Positions 11,735 through 24,185 of a stretch of 64,000 nt of DNA are shown here, in pieces (the first letter of the stretch is position 1; the number at the start of each line of letters is the position of its first letter). A model generated the notes under the pieces. It was not told where the DNA came from, did not search any database, and saw nothing but the letters and a program-made list of their open reading frames with translations. Made by a program: the position numbers and the translations under genes. The DNA is taken from NCBI GenBank assembly GCA_003640385.1, contig RCAB01000098.1, positions 62,001 through 126,000 on the forward strand, given 5' to 3'. The DNA is from Setaria digitata (Eukaryota > Nematoda > Chromadorea > Rhabditida > Setariidae).

Positions 11735-14700
11735 CTACAGAAAAAAGAAAAAAAACGAATAAATCATTCCAAAGATTCAAGATTTTAATTTTAAAATTTA
11801 GCGAAATCTGTGTACTACAGAAGCATTTAAACAAACATTAACGAAACCTAATAATATGCGTATTTCTTAAATTTTAAAAAACGTAAACAAAAAAAAGATT
11901 CAAATCGTGACAAAGCATGATGAATTCGGACTAAATAATCAATCAGCAAAATTCATATACATAATTGCAAAATTTAAATCAAAAAGTAAAAGAAACGTAA
12001 AAGATGGTGGGGCCATATGAACCTTATCTAAACATCATTCATATTCACTGAACATCGAAATGCCAAAGTTCATAAACAAGTAAGGTAAATGAACAAATCA
12101 GTTAATATAATCCTCTCGTATATTCTCATTCTTTTCTACTAATTGCCAAAACATTGCACAGTTACCTCATTCTCGACTGAAACAAAAAATCATTTATCTT
12201 CTCTCCTTACTATTACCTGTGCTACTAGATGAACGTAAGAATTTCTCTTAATCAGTGATATACACCAAGAATTTTAATAAATGCCAAACTTCATTTAGAA
12301 AAAACACAATATATAAAAGCATTAGCACACGATGAATACTTTATTTCTAAAGCTCTGTAAGAATCGATTTTTTACTTAATTTTTTTTAAAAAAAAAAAAC
12401 AGTTACAATTTAAACAGAATATTTCATTATAATTTTACCTCTTTGTAACACCAAAACTATTTGATATGCAAAAATTTTTGAGAAGCCTTAGAAACACAGT
12501 CATCATGGACTAATAACGAAAATACCTGAAACCAGTTTTCCAATTCACATAAACCGAAAGATTAAAGAAGAAGGTCACTGTTCATGGAATACCTCTCATA
12601 TGTAAAAAACTTGGATGATTCAAATTTCCTATTTTTATTTTTCAGAAGAAATTTACATCACTTTGAAATCAATGAATATAAAAACAGTAATTTTTATATG
12701 ACTAAAATTAGCTCAGTCATACGAAAGATATATAGCCTACCGGATTTAATCACACTCATTTATTCTAATCTTTCCAACAACCAAAATTGCCATAAGCTAT
12801 AATTTGGCTAATTGAAACCTTCAGCAGAGTTATTACAAAGTTGAATTACACTGCATATAAAAAACTTACGTAACAACATGTTGGCATATTTAAATTTTCG
12901 TAAAAATTCCACTGGAAATTAAAAAAGAAAAAGAAAAAAAACCATGATAACTATGCGAACGGAGATCAATTTCCAAACTTCTCTCCCTGAAATGCATATA
13001 TTTTTCCTCATATAAAAGCATTTTATATTCTCCTAATCTAGGTCATAGAATACCACCCCGTGACGATAATGCATATAAAAAGCAGAAAAAAAAAAAAAAA
13101 AAACCAATCCTTTATTTTTGTGCATTAAAACTTCTCATTGTCAACTGCGACCAATTTTCTTCTAGTAATCTTTTCGAAAAGTATGGAAAAGAAAATTCTT
13201 TAAAACTCAAAAGTTCAAAAATTCTGGCATTCCTTCTAAGACCAAGTAATTATTAGTTGAACTTCACAAGAAAAATAAACTTCACAAGCAAAAATAGATC
13301 GCTTGAATCTCTACACTTGTTTGGTACAAGCTTTTTTTATGCAACGCAAAAAAAAAAGGCACGATCAAATTAGACTTCCGACTAAACTAACGAAAAAAGC
13401 ACAGCTACCCCATTCCCCGTACTTTTTTTTTCTCCCTAAAAATATCAAAAATTTTACAAAGCATACATTTCATATTTGGTTTTAAATTAAAAAGAAAAAA
13501 ATATTGACGATGCACAAAAGTCAAATTTAAGAGATTTAATCTCAACAACAAAAAAAAAAAAAAAAAAATCTGATAATCTACCATCTAAACAAATCTTTTC
13601 TTCCATAAATCAAAAAACTGGAAAACAAAATATACGATACAATAAATATAGCTCAAAATTTTTAAATGTTTCTATAACAGTGTAAAAGAACACGCAACGA
13701 ATGATTTCAAATAGGCCTTATGCTTAGTCAAAATATACATTACTACAATTTATAACATCTAGTAGAGAGAAATAATTCCTTATCAGCAAAATCAACAATA
13801 TTAACTGTACCCATAGAATTCTTATTCATTTTTATGGTACTAAAAACATGACAACTGCAGTCCTATAAAATGACTCTAACACGAAAGGGAATCTAACAAA
13901 TTCAAAGATTTAAACAGTATTTGGGGCATATGAAGGAACAGGGCCCCTAAAAATGATATATTACCATACCTTTCACTGCCTAGTCAACTGTCTCCTAAAA
14001 TCAGATCAATACTGATAAAGCATTATCCAACTCAATCTGTAGGCCTGATAACAATAGAAACTACCATTAGAAATAAAAAGCAAAATGTGGAATCAAATTT
14101 GCTGTAAAATAATGTTTCCGGTAATTTGGGAAACCTGTTACAAAAAAAAAACTGCTAAAATTTTAATTGTAATTCAGAAATTACTGAAATTTCCAAAAAT
14201 TTACCATTTATGAAAGCTCTCATGCACATATTGTAATAAAATTTACTAATCCAGTGGAATAAAATCAACCTATTAAATTATGAAAGCAGTTCCATATGCT
14301 GGTTATAAATTTGCAAAAATTTTTCTGCCGCGATATAACATCAATATTTATCAGTTCTCATAGAGCTAAAAATAGAAAAAAAAAGATAAAGCTTAGGACA
14401 CTATTTTTTTTTTTTTTGATGCTTTGTTAAAAGTAAAAAAGTTTAAAATTAGAGAAACAAACACTTCAGAATAAGCAACAAAAAAGAAAAAAAATTTTTT
14501 TTAACAAAAACTAAAGAAGATAAGCAAGCTGCTACTACTACTTGTCCTTAGAGATCCAAATATAGCAAAAAATGGGACAAGAGTGGAAGAATGGAGACTA
14601 TAGCAAAAAGATANGATAAAGCTTAGGACACTATTTTTTTTTTTTGATGCTTTGTTAAAAGTAAAAAAGTTTAAAATTAGAGAAACAAACACTTCAGAAT

Positions 14701-15565
14701 AAGCAACAAAAAAGAAAAAAAATTTTTTTTAACAAAAACTAAAGAAGATAAGCAAGCTGCTACTACTACTTGTCCTTAGAGATCCAAATATAGCAAAAAA
14801 TGGGACAAGAGTGGAAGAATGGAGACTATAGCAAAAAGATAAATTTAACAAAAAGAATCACACAACATCATCCAATCATTTCATAGTAACATTCATTCTA
14901 TATTATAATAACAAAACATTCGGTTCACTTCCATCATTCGGCATATATTATCCGAATAAATTTTGAAGTAGAAAAATATATTACGCAACGAAAAAAAAAA
15001 AGGAAAAAAAATCCTTCGAAAATTGGCATCTTTGACAGAGACAATTTTCAAATGATAGGAAACAAAACACGGAAGAGGGAACCAAAATCAATAATAAAAA
15101 TTCAAGGACAGTAATTCTCTTGAGTTAGTCATGTTCAGGAATTCCATCTACTTCATATTCCGATTTTAAAATAAGAATATTTTATAAAAACAAAAAATCT
15201 AGGAAACAAATAAGTCGGTAAAAAAAAGAAAAAGTTTTTCTTGCAGTTATGAAAAAAAAAACCTCCTTTTCATGACATTAAGTACTCCTGAATTACCTAT
15301 TATTACCTAGAAGTAATAAACTAGAATGAAATAAATAACATCAAATAGTTAAGAAAAAAAAAAAAAAGGAAATATAACGAGAAGGTTAGCAGCTTGATTC
15401 AAAATTTGTTTTATGGAAAAACATTAGTAAGAGTAGAAAAAGAAGAAAAAAACTTTCGTAATTCATTTGAAATATGAATAATTTACTGAGAATGATTAAA
15501 AAAAAATTCGAATTAGCATTTATCAGTGCCATTTGATATACCATTATATCAACACCAAATTTTAC
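11735..15565. other. Gene-free or intronic AT-rich stretch
   Basis: No supportable exon was seen on either strand. It is either the long first intron of the phosphatase or intergenic. It includes the N-flanked duplicate at 14385-14841. Confidence 0.5.
14385..14841. repeat. Near-identical 227-229 bp direct repeat flanking one N (assembly joint)
   Basis: Copy one spans 14385-14613 and copy two 14615-14841, separated by the single N at 14614. Both start GATAAAGCTTAGGACAC and end AGCAAAAAGATA. The only difference noticed is the T homopolymer length (14 against 12). This is the signature of two overlapping contig ends placed side by side. Confidence 0.9.
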
Positions 15566-15586
15566 TTTCACTATCACTGCCATTGC
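15566..15586 (-). CDS. Candidate first coding exon of the PTP gene
   Basis: Acceptor TTTTACAG is followed by GCA and then ATG at 15583, six codons (MAVIVK) and the donor GTAAAA in phase 0. The downstream exon at 11734 opens in phase 0 with RISALAN, so the two can join across a 3.8 kb intron. The acceptor just before the ATG would suit spliced-leader addition. The evidence is only phase and splice signals, so this is tentative. Confidence 0.25.
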
Positions 15587-18185
15587 CTGTAAAACATAAA
15601 ATACACCTTTAATATGGCAACAAAGTCCACAGCGCTCTCTTCTTTTTCTCTCTCTCTCTTCCTCTCACTACCTCTCTCATACGGTTTATTCGTGATATGG
15701 AAGTTATCATCGCTGAAGTTTATTTTAGCTTGTCTTTTGCTATTACTAAAATATAACTGTCATTGGTTATATTAGATTTATTGATATAATTATTATAATA
15801 TAAAATTAAGCAAAACTTCCTAATTATTTGTATATATATTAGAGTTGTTGTATCATTCATCCTCTCTTTTTCTCTCTCTCCCTCCCTTTCCTTCAATCAA
15901 TCAAACTTCACTAAACAAAATTAGCCTTTTCCATTCAGTTCACATTTGACAAAAATTTTTTTCAATCGATTGAACATATCAGCTGAGATGAATCAGTGTT
16001 TTGTACCTCCGTAACTGATATAAATAAAACATAATGAGTGAAGCTGATGAATAAATCAATGATCAGTCTTTTGCATAATCCTGGAAGACAAAATATCAGT
16101 TGATTAAAAATTGCAAAAATTGTACAATATAAAATTTATTATCCTATCTTTAATTAAGGATAAAGCATGCAGGGCTTAGCAAAAACCATCATAACTAAAG
16201 CATTTTAATATCAGTTGTAAAGTGCTTCATCTATTACAATATTAATAAAAACTCATCAGACATCATTCATTTTCATTCATTTCATCATATAAAAATTTAG
16301 TTTTAATGGGTAATGGAGGGGAGGATAAATTTATTACCTCCTGCAATTTCCTACTAGTTTCCATAAAGGGTAATTATCGAAGAAAAAAAAAAAAAAAATG
16401 TAGCACCTTTCATTTTTTCCTCCATCAAAGAGAGCTTTTCACTCTTCTCTTCCGCATCCTTAATTATGTCTCCTCCTAGACAGTCCTAAACCTGCATTAA
16501 TTTAATTGAAACCCACGAAGCACATTTACATAATTTATTCTCAAGTTTCTTCTATAAAGGATTTTTTCATCTCTACCAGGAACAGTAACTCTGAGAATCA
16601 ACATAACCTTTCATCACATAAATTATCAGCAACACGAAATTTGCCTTCGATGTCACAAAAATTATATCACAAAAAAATATGTTTCACTCAGTAATTCTGT
16701 TTTATCGCATATTTACATTTAGAAATTTTTGTATATATGAAGTTCACATTATCAAATTTCTTGATCTATAATTTACCGTTATAATGTTACATCTATGCCT
16801 TATCTTTTCCTTATAATATATAGTGTACCATCATGTTGAAACATTTTTACAAATTTCATGAACTGAAATCAAAAATACCGCTAACCACTTTCTCATTACT
16901 TGTCGCCTCCAATGCCAATCGAATCGCAACAGTGACCCTTCAAGATTTCTCCTGGAAATTTTTTCCTTAAAAAATATATATATCTATATAGCATCCTTCC
17001 TCAAAAAAATATATTCTGCAAATACGCATTTACCATATTTCCCTAAGATTACATTATTGTTCACCACACCGACATTCCAATCCGTACCATCTACACCCTT
17101 TCTTCTTCGCTCCCCTTTTTTCCTTTCACTTTCATCTTCTTTCTAAAACAATTTGTATGAAAATTCACATGCGAATCTTTACAAATTTACATCGTCTACC
17201 ACTCATTAAGTAGTCAGAATTACGTCAAAACTCCAATCATCCATAAAGTGATCATTACAAAAAAGGCATGAAATTAATGGCAATTCGTACCAAAAAAAAA
17301 AAAAAAAAATGCACCAGTGAACAAGTTCCAATCATAAATTTCTTTATTTTATGAACTATTGCAACAAATTCTTTCCCAGTCTTAGGAAAGCTTGAGGCAT
17401 CAAGAAATACATATACCTATGACAAGAAAAACCAAAAAAGAGATTTCTTTTGAGGAAGTGAAATTCGCAGAAAGTTACATAGGAGCAAATGTAGAACACA
17501 CATAATTTCTTTTCTTTTTTTGAACAAAAAAGACTTCATGGTAAAGGAAAAAAAATATGTGGGAGGTGTACATGAAAAGACTAAACTAGAAAAAAATTTA
17601 AAGGCACACATATGTTAAACATGATGACATATATTAACGCACATGTGTGCTAACTCAAGTTTAGGTAGACTTCCCTCCACAAACAATAATTCATGTCATA
17701 CCATCCTTGCAGCTTTATTACACAATACATTGTATGATTCACAGAAGTCCAAAAATAAGCCTACATTAGTTTGACATCAAAAAATATCTTCAAAAACATA
17801 AGAAATTATCAAAATTTTTTAAATGAAATGAAAGGAGAAAAGCTGGAACAAGAAATGATGATTAAAAGCTACATGAAAATGGAGAAAAGTTCAAACATCG
17901 AACTGCCTTACGCTATTCAACAGTCTCATCTAACTCTCCCATCCGACCTTCCCACTCTGACCAAACAAAAATTGAATGTATTTGAATGCTTGGAATAGAT
18001 CGAGACCAAATAAACTGTCGAAATTAAAAAAGTTCGTATAAGTTAGACTACACCTAATGGCGCCTAATATAAAATTATTCAGAAGAGAAGAGAGGAGGAA
18101 GAAAAATGTAAAAAAAAAAAAATATAAACAAACACTGCCTCAATCATTTTTAGGTTTCTATTTCCAGTTTAATAAAAACTAAGCG
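15587..18185. other. AT-rich stretch without a supported gene
   Basis: Only one exon-like segment was noticed, on the minus strand at 16900-16951: acceptor TTTCCAG, then 16 codons reading EILKGHCCDSIGIGGD, and donor GTAATG. It has no convincing partner. The rest is A/T-rich with short CT tracts near 15640-15680 and 15860-15890. Confidence 0.45.
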
Positions 18186-19208
18186 CTAAACTTCCGGTGA
18201 ATCATGCATAACATAGCGTGTAATATTGTTGGTAACAGTAAAGCCTTCCTCACCCTTCTTCGTCTTCTTATCTTTTTATTGCACCTATTTGATTTTCCCC
18301 AAGCGTATCTAAGAAAAATATGTCACTGCTTATAAAGCTCTGGTCACAATAACGCTTCTGAAATTCTAATGGTGAAAATATTTTACGAAACTTTAATTGC
18401 ACTCGGAAAGATGAAATGAGACAAAACAAAGGAAAGCACAAAAGACAATTACCTCCTAAATTCTAAAAAAAAAATGAGTGAAAGAAAACATATTAAAATT
18501 AAATATGTTAAATTGAACGATAATAAATATCATTGAGCACCCCACATTTGCTAATCCCAAAATGATTTAAAAATTGAAGAATGAAAGTGTTGCTGACTGT
18601 AAATGAAAGGCTAATCATTTTTGAAAGAGAAAAGTAATTACCTAAGTGGTCAGCAAGCATTTGCATAGCCAACCGACAATTATCTTTTTAGTGTTAAATT
18701 TAATTCTGCAATGTTTCCAGAAAAAACATGGACAATCTTTACAGATATAAAATAAAGTGTAAAAAAAGTGCGAAAAAAGTGGAATAAATAGTGTGAATTA
18801 ATAATCCTAAGCAAATTGCTACCGATATTGTCCGTAATTCAAGAAAGCTATTAACTTATAATAGCATGTGATGTTAGGAATTATGTTATGCGTTTTCAAA
18901 TCTAAACTTTTAGTATTTAAAAGTGTTAAAAGAAAATAAACATCATGATTTTCTTCAATCCTGCAATGCTGCATAATAGAAATCGAAAAGATCAGCAGAT
19001 TCAATATTAAGGTACGGTGAACTTACAATTTTCTTGATTTTAAGTAAAAAGTTCCATCCCGAATAATCTAAAGTAGAAATGCACCGCAAAAAATAAAGAA
19101 GAGACTTTTTTCTTTTATATATATATAGATGATTACACCTATCGACTGAAGAAAATTCCCGACCGTCGCAAACTTCATACTTGTCATAAACTTGACCTTT
19201 ATATCTTC
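18186..19208 (-). CDS. Candidate small gene or exon cluster immediately downstream of ORC1 (unidentified)
   Basis: The region just behind the ORC1 stop (19267) contains a strong acceptor, ATCATTTTCAG, at 19209, followed by several exon-like pieces: 19208-19138 (donor GTGTAATC), about 19067-19027 (acceptor TACTTTAG, donor GTAAGTTC), a phase-0 segment from about 19004 to a TAG at 18819, 18705-18642, a 10-nt piece 18462-18453 with good acceptor and donor, and a terminal open segment ending in TAG at 18186. One phase-consistent reading starts MTSMKFATVGNFLQSI, continues DYSGWNFLLKIKKI and ends ...LNYGQYR at 18819 (79 residues). Other frames give protein-like strings too (YKGQVYDKYEVCDGREF; NCRLAMQMLADHL; GFTVTNNITRYVMHDSPEV). 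I cannot choose the true model or name the product. Confidence 0.35.
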
Positions 19209-19266
19209 CTGAAAATGATATTGCCACTATTTGAAAAAGACTGGAAAAGTTGTCCGGCAAGTTATT

Positions 19267-22200
19267 TCAAAAGACTGATTCATCGACCTGTTTAAAAGCA
19301 AACTGTACATCATGTGCTGTCATTCCAAGACGGAAACGTCGAGACATACTACCGGTTCCAGATGCCGCTACCAACAATCGTTCACTGCAGTAGGGAGAAA
19401 AAAGTCATTACAAAAGAAAAAAGTACCAATATGTGCATTTAAGAGAATCAATTGAACTATGAACAAGAAAAGCAGCAGGCGGAAAAGAAAAAACACAGGG
19501 ATGCACATTAAGAAATAATTTTAAATAACTAAGTGACCTGCACATTTCCATAACATTTCGATATGCAGCACTTGTTGACACTGGATTAACGTTTGCAACA
19601 CTGCACTGCAAACGATACTGTTTAAAAAGAATGTGGAACTGGAATTCATCCACACCTGAAAAATTCACTATAGAGAAACAATTTATGCTTCCATTCAACT
19701 GGCCAGTTTATCTGCTTTTGGTTTATCCCAGTACCACCTTTAAAAAAACATTTTAGTACAGCCATGCTGTATCACAGTTTGACGCGACAAGGCACATACT
19801 AATAACGAACCTGAACTCAACTGTTCAGCAACAGCGGCACGAAGAAGAAGAATAGAATGACGTGGTAAAGCTCGTATCAACTCAACTCGAACATTTGTCG
19901 ATGCCTGACGAATAGCTTCTTGCACCTAAACAACATTATTTCAAGTTTACTAATACTAAAAAACAAATATGTTCTTTTTTTTGCAAGAGCCTATTCAATT
20001 TTTAATTACTGATATATTTACATTCTTCATTGTCAACTGTGACTGATTGGCACTGATCGCAAGCTCTGTGGCGCTTCGTAGGATGTCCAGAGCTTTTCGC
20101 AAATCACCCGAAATAGCCGCAATCTGAAGACCAACAAAGACACCATTTCAATATGCTTGAAGCAATTAAATTGAAAACACTACAAAGAGCAATGAAATGG
20201 AAATTATCAGATTACGCGCTTACCTTTCTACTTGCTAATTCAACAGCTTCCGCTTCAACAGCAGTGGAACCACATAAACGGTCCCGGATTATGTAAGCAA
20301 CTTCGTCATGATCATACGGTTGGAAACATAGCCTATTAGCACCCTAGAACAAGGTTAAACACTATTTTATATCCCAGTCTACCCACTTCACTTATGAAAA
20401 ATAGCAATCTACCAGTCAGAAAAAAAAAAAAAAAAAAGAAAAAATTACCAGTCGACTAGAAATGCGCTGCGAAAGAAGTCTCTCTGGAAGATCAAGAGTA
20501 TTCGCAATAGCTATAATGCTTACAAGTGATTCTTCATTTGCTGACCAATTAAATATGTCATAAATTATTTCCTGCTTCTTAGTGCTTAGTAGATCCAACT
20601 ACAAATGAAATATTTAATTCTGTTAACATAATATGTATACTTCTAGCAATTTTATGACTATGGAAGAATTATACATTAGATGCATGAAATAAACTACAAA
20701 AAAAGTGAAGTTGATGGAAGGTGACGTAATATTTAGGTGATGATATTTTGTCTTACGACATTTCGCTGACTGTTTGAAAGTCTGGTGAACAATTTTTTTT
20801 TTGGAATTAAATAGTAGCTGTGAATTAAGAACAAAACAAACAGCCAATCGCAAATGCAAGACTTTAAAAGAATCAAAGGTAAAAACTAGCGAAATACAAA
20901 TCAAATACTGAAAAAAGCAGGAATTCCTTACTTCATCAACTAAAATAATAATTGGCAGTCGCTTCCTATCACGATATTGAAAAGTGTCGTTCAATTTCTT
21001 CCGTGCTGTCCTGAAATTCCTATTACTTTAATTTATTACTTTAATAGAGGTATTTTTTCATAATATAAAAAATTTATTATTTGTTTGTTATAGATAGTAT
21101 AAGGAGTAAAACTGACAGCTAGAAAATATCAATATAAACAGAATAAAAAACAACTTCGATAGCCCTAATAAGTTGAAACTAGTAAGATCCCATAGTGCCT
21201 TCTAAGACAAGCATGCGTGAACTAATCATTTAGCCTACTTCGGTGCGATTTTCTTCTTCAAACTGAATAAGTGCTGATAAATTTTGACAAATATTTGATT
21301 CGGATCCGGCAGTTCCATCGCATTCACCATTACAAAGTCAAATGCAGAAAAACATTTAGTTTTTAAGTGACGCACAGCCTGAAAACATGTAAGACATTCA
21401 GTGCAAATTTGGAAAACATTACATTCCGATAACTTTGCGATGATGTTTAATGACGAAAAAATATGAAAAGAGTTCAATTATACGCAACTGAATAATAGCC
21501 TAGAATAAATCAGCTTTTTGGCATCTCTATTACCAAACCATAATCAGTCAGTAATCTTGGACACATCATATACAGCTGAATATAAACTTAGTGCATTAAT
21601 GTCTTAATATATTAATGTATAAATAAACCTTAATATATACGGAGTCTTAAAATCAGATAGAATGATAATTTTTCAAACTTCAATCCACTAACAATAACAA
21701 TTACTACCATAAAAATCTAAAAAGCAACACTGGAAAAACTAACTTGCAACACCGTTGCAGTTTTTCCAGTGCCTGGAACACCACTAATATACATTGCCTG
21801 CGACACCGCATCATTAGTAATCGATTCTTTGATAAACGCGCATATCTGTTCAAATTCTGCTTCCCTACATGGTAATCGTTCCGGAATCTCGGAGGTATGT
21901 AAGCGGTGATAAACTGCTTCTAGAGTTTCGGATCTCTTAAATGGCAAATAATTAAAATGGAAATTCAGGAATTCACTTATCTTCAGCTACAGTTTGTAGC
22001 ATATTCAAAAGATGAATGATTAACTCTGAAAACAATAAACAAGAATTAGATTAAGAAGAACAAAAAGAAAAAAAATCGTATGTATATGAAAGGACCATCG
22101 GAAAGAGTAAATCTAATTACTCTTTTCCAAAACTTTTATTTCCCAAATACGATCTCTTTACTAATAGAAAAGTTCCTTACCTGTGTTGAGAAAGTCATCT

Positions 22201-24182
22201 TTGGAATAACATTCGGAATGTTACCAGATACAGTATATTTATGATTTGATTTTCTTCCTAAAAAACAGGAAAAAATTGTCACGACGAACTATTTCGCAAG
22301 CACCTCTCAACAACAATTTGATTGGAAGGTAGAATGTAGATCTTCGTATTAAAAATAAAAAAATAAAATAAGTAAATGCAGAGAATGGAATGAAACCCTT
22401 CTTACATAATTTTCTATGAAAAAATGGCAGAATCAACACGGAAAAAAACAAAGTAATAAATGCAAGAATTTAATTTTACCTCTACACAACTCTTTGCTTT
22501 CACTTAGTGAATTACTTTGGATTTTGTGATTCTTTTCACAAGAAAAAGTTCGCGTAATTCGAGAATTGCCATTTGACTCACTAAGGGTTTTAGGAAACTC
22601 GCAATCCTTCCTCTTATCACCATTATAACCGAACTCACGTTTCAAGGTATCACGCTGTAACAACCAAATTTTGTTGAAAATAGTAAGCATGCAATGAAGA
22701 TGACAAGTCAAGTAGATTTGGATGTAAAATACATAGCTCTCTTTTACAATGTTAGGATTTATTGTCCTAAAACCTTAACTTGAAAGCAATTGAAACGAAT
22801 TACCATATTATCGATGAATGTGACTCCAGCATGAATTTCGGTTCGTTTCAGCAAAAGCAACGGTTTCCTAACATGTTTGAAAGACAAGTCATGAACCAAT
22901 TTAATAGGAACATCCATCTTTTCACTAACTTCTTCAGACTTATTTTTCCCAGTTCCATTATCAGCTAAATCAATGCCGGTACATACGTCACTGCGTTCTC
23001 GGTCAAATATCGGCGACTTAAATATTGAGAAACCGGTGCTATCATCAGTTCCAATCCTTTTTTTCCAAAGTGATGCCTTCCTAGATTTTGACGCTCCCGA
23101 AGCAACCCTTAACCTTGTAGTCTTAGCATATTAGAGTAAGACAAAAAGTAAATAAATAGAAGATAGACAAAGGTGACTAAAAATAAAATGTCATGCATTT
23201 AAGAGCAGAAAGTCATGTCCTTTTATAACAAATAGCAAGCATTCAGCAACTTACGAGGTCCTTCGTTGAGAAATCTTTGACTTCTCTTCTGCTGCTGACG
23301 GAAAAGGAAGTGATATTCGTGAATTATGCAACATTCTGGATTGCACATTTTTGGAATCATGATCTTCGTCCTCATATTCATCTTCGAATCCAAGCTGTAA
23401 TTATATTAAAAATGTCCGATATATGAACCACATAAATCAAAAATGCCAAAACAAACTGGATACATTAGTTATCTTCCAATTTTTTTCTCGAAGATCCTAG
23501 TAATTTTACTGAACCTAATAATAATTAATGAAGGGGAAAAAAACAATATCTCGTCATATATATCATGATTTTTTTTTCATACAACAAACAATTATGAAAC
23601 AAAAAATGAAACGAACAGAAAGAAAGAGCCAACTCTACTTACTTTATTCAAGTTTCCATTAAAATTAAAGGCAGAGACTAGCTTAGTTTGTTGTAAAACT
23701 AGTGATGTTCGAATACGTTTAGCTGGTGGTGAATCCATAAGACCTTCAGAACGCTCCTGCACTGCTGATACTGATTTAGTCTTTCGTTTCATCAAAATCG
23801 TTCTTCTTGAAGTGGTTTCATTTTCTAAAACTGCTAAACAAAGAAAAGGAAAGAAAAATAAAAAAAAAAAAAGGAGCAAAAGATTTATTTGATGTCGATG
23901 ACCTCAATTAACACTTTTCCTACACCAGATTTCGAACGCCAAATGAATGAAACATATCATCCCATATTTTTTATCTGTATACTTTAAAAAGCTAAAATTG
24001 CCGAAGCCTTAAAAAGCCAAAAGCTTCAAAACCAAAAAGAAAGAAATGAAAGTTAAATAAAACGTAATTCGAGCTTACATCTGATTAAAAATTTCACTAC
24101 CTTCATCACTGCCTAATATAATGCCAGAAACTGCATTTTCAGACTTCTTCGTATCCCATAATCCATCTTCATTATTATACAT
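19267..24182 (-). CDS. orc-1: Origin recognition complex subunit 1 (ORC1), 717 aa
   Basis: Sixteen exons: 24185-24101 (ATG 24182), 23833-23643, 23394-23255, 23113-22804, 22654-22480, 22257-22181, 22023-21977, 21933-21744, 21378-21239, 21010-20932, 20598-20449, 20343-20224, 20123-20022, 19925-19811, 19655-19538, 19384-19267 (TGA). The 2154 nt close in frame. Residues 1 to ~330 are charged and disordered, with an SPPAKR candidate CDK site and an acidic EDEYEDEDHD run; no BAH domain is seen. The AAA+ core follows: LPCREAEF, Walker A GVPGTGKT (392-399), Walker B IIILVDE (Asp476, Glu477), sensor-1 Asn ~510 in IAIANT, LPERLLSQRISSRL with arginine-finger candidate Arg526, and sensor-2 SGDLRKALD. A winged-helix C-terminus ends DVQFAFKQVDESVF. 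ORC1 binds ATP, drives ORC assembly on chromatin and loads MCM helicase with CDC6. WVPG-type or CDC6 identity is less likely because the sensor-1 and tail strings match ORC1. The acceptor TTTTGCAG three bases before the ATG suits trans-splicing. Confidence 0.96.
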
Positions 24183-24185
24183 CTC

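Noticed and set aside
17771..17998. 75-codon plus-strand frame with hydrophilic residues
   Set aside because: No acceptor or donor, no family, AT-biased codons; likely chance.
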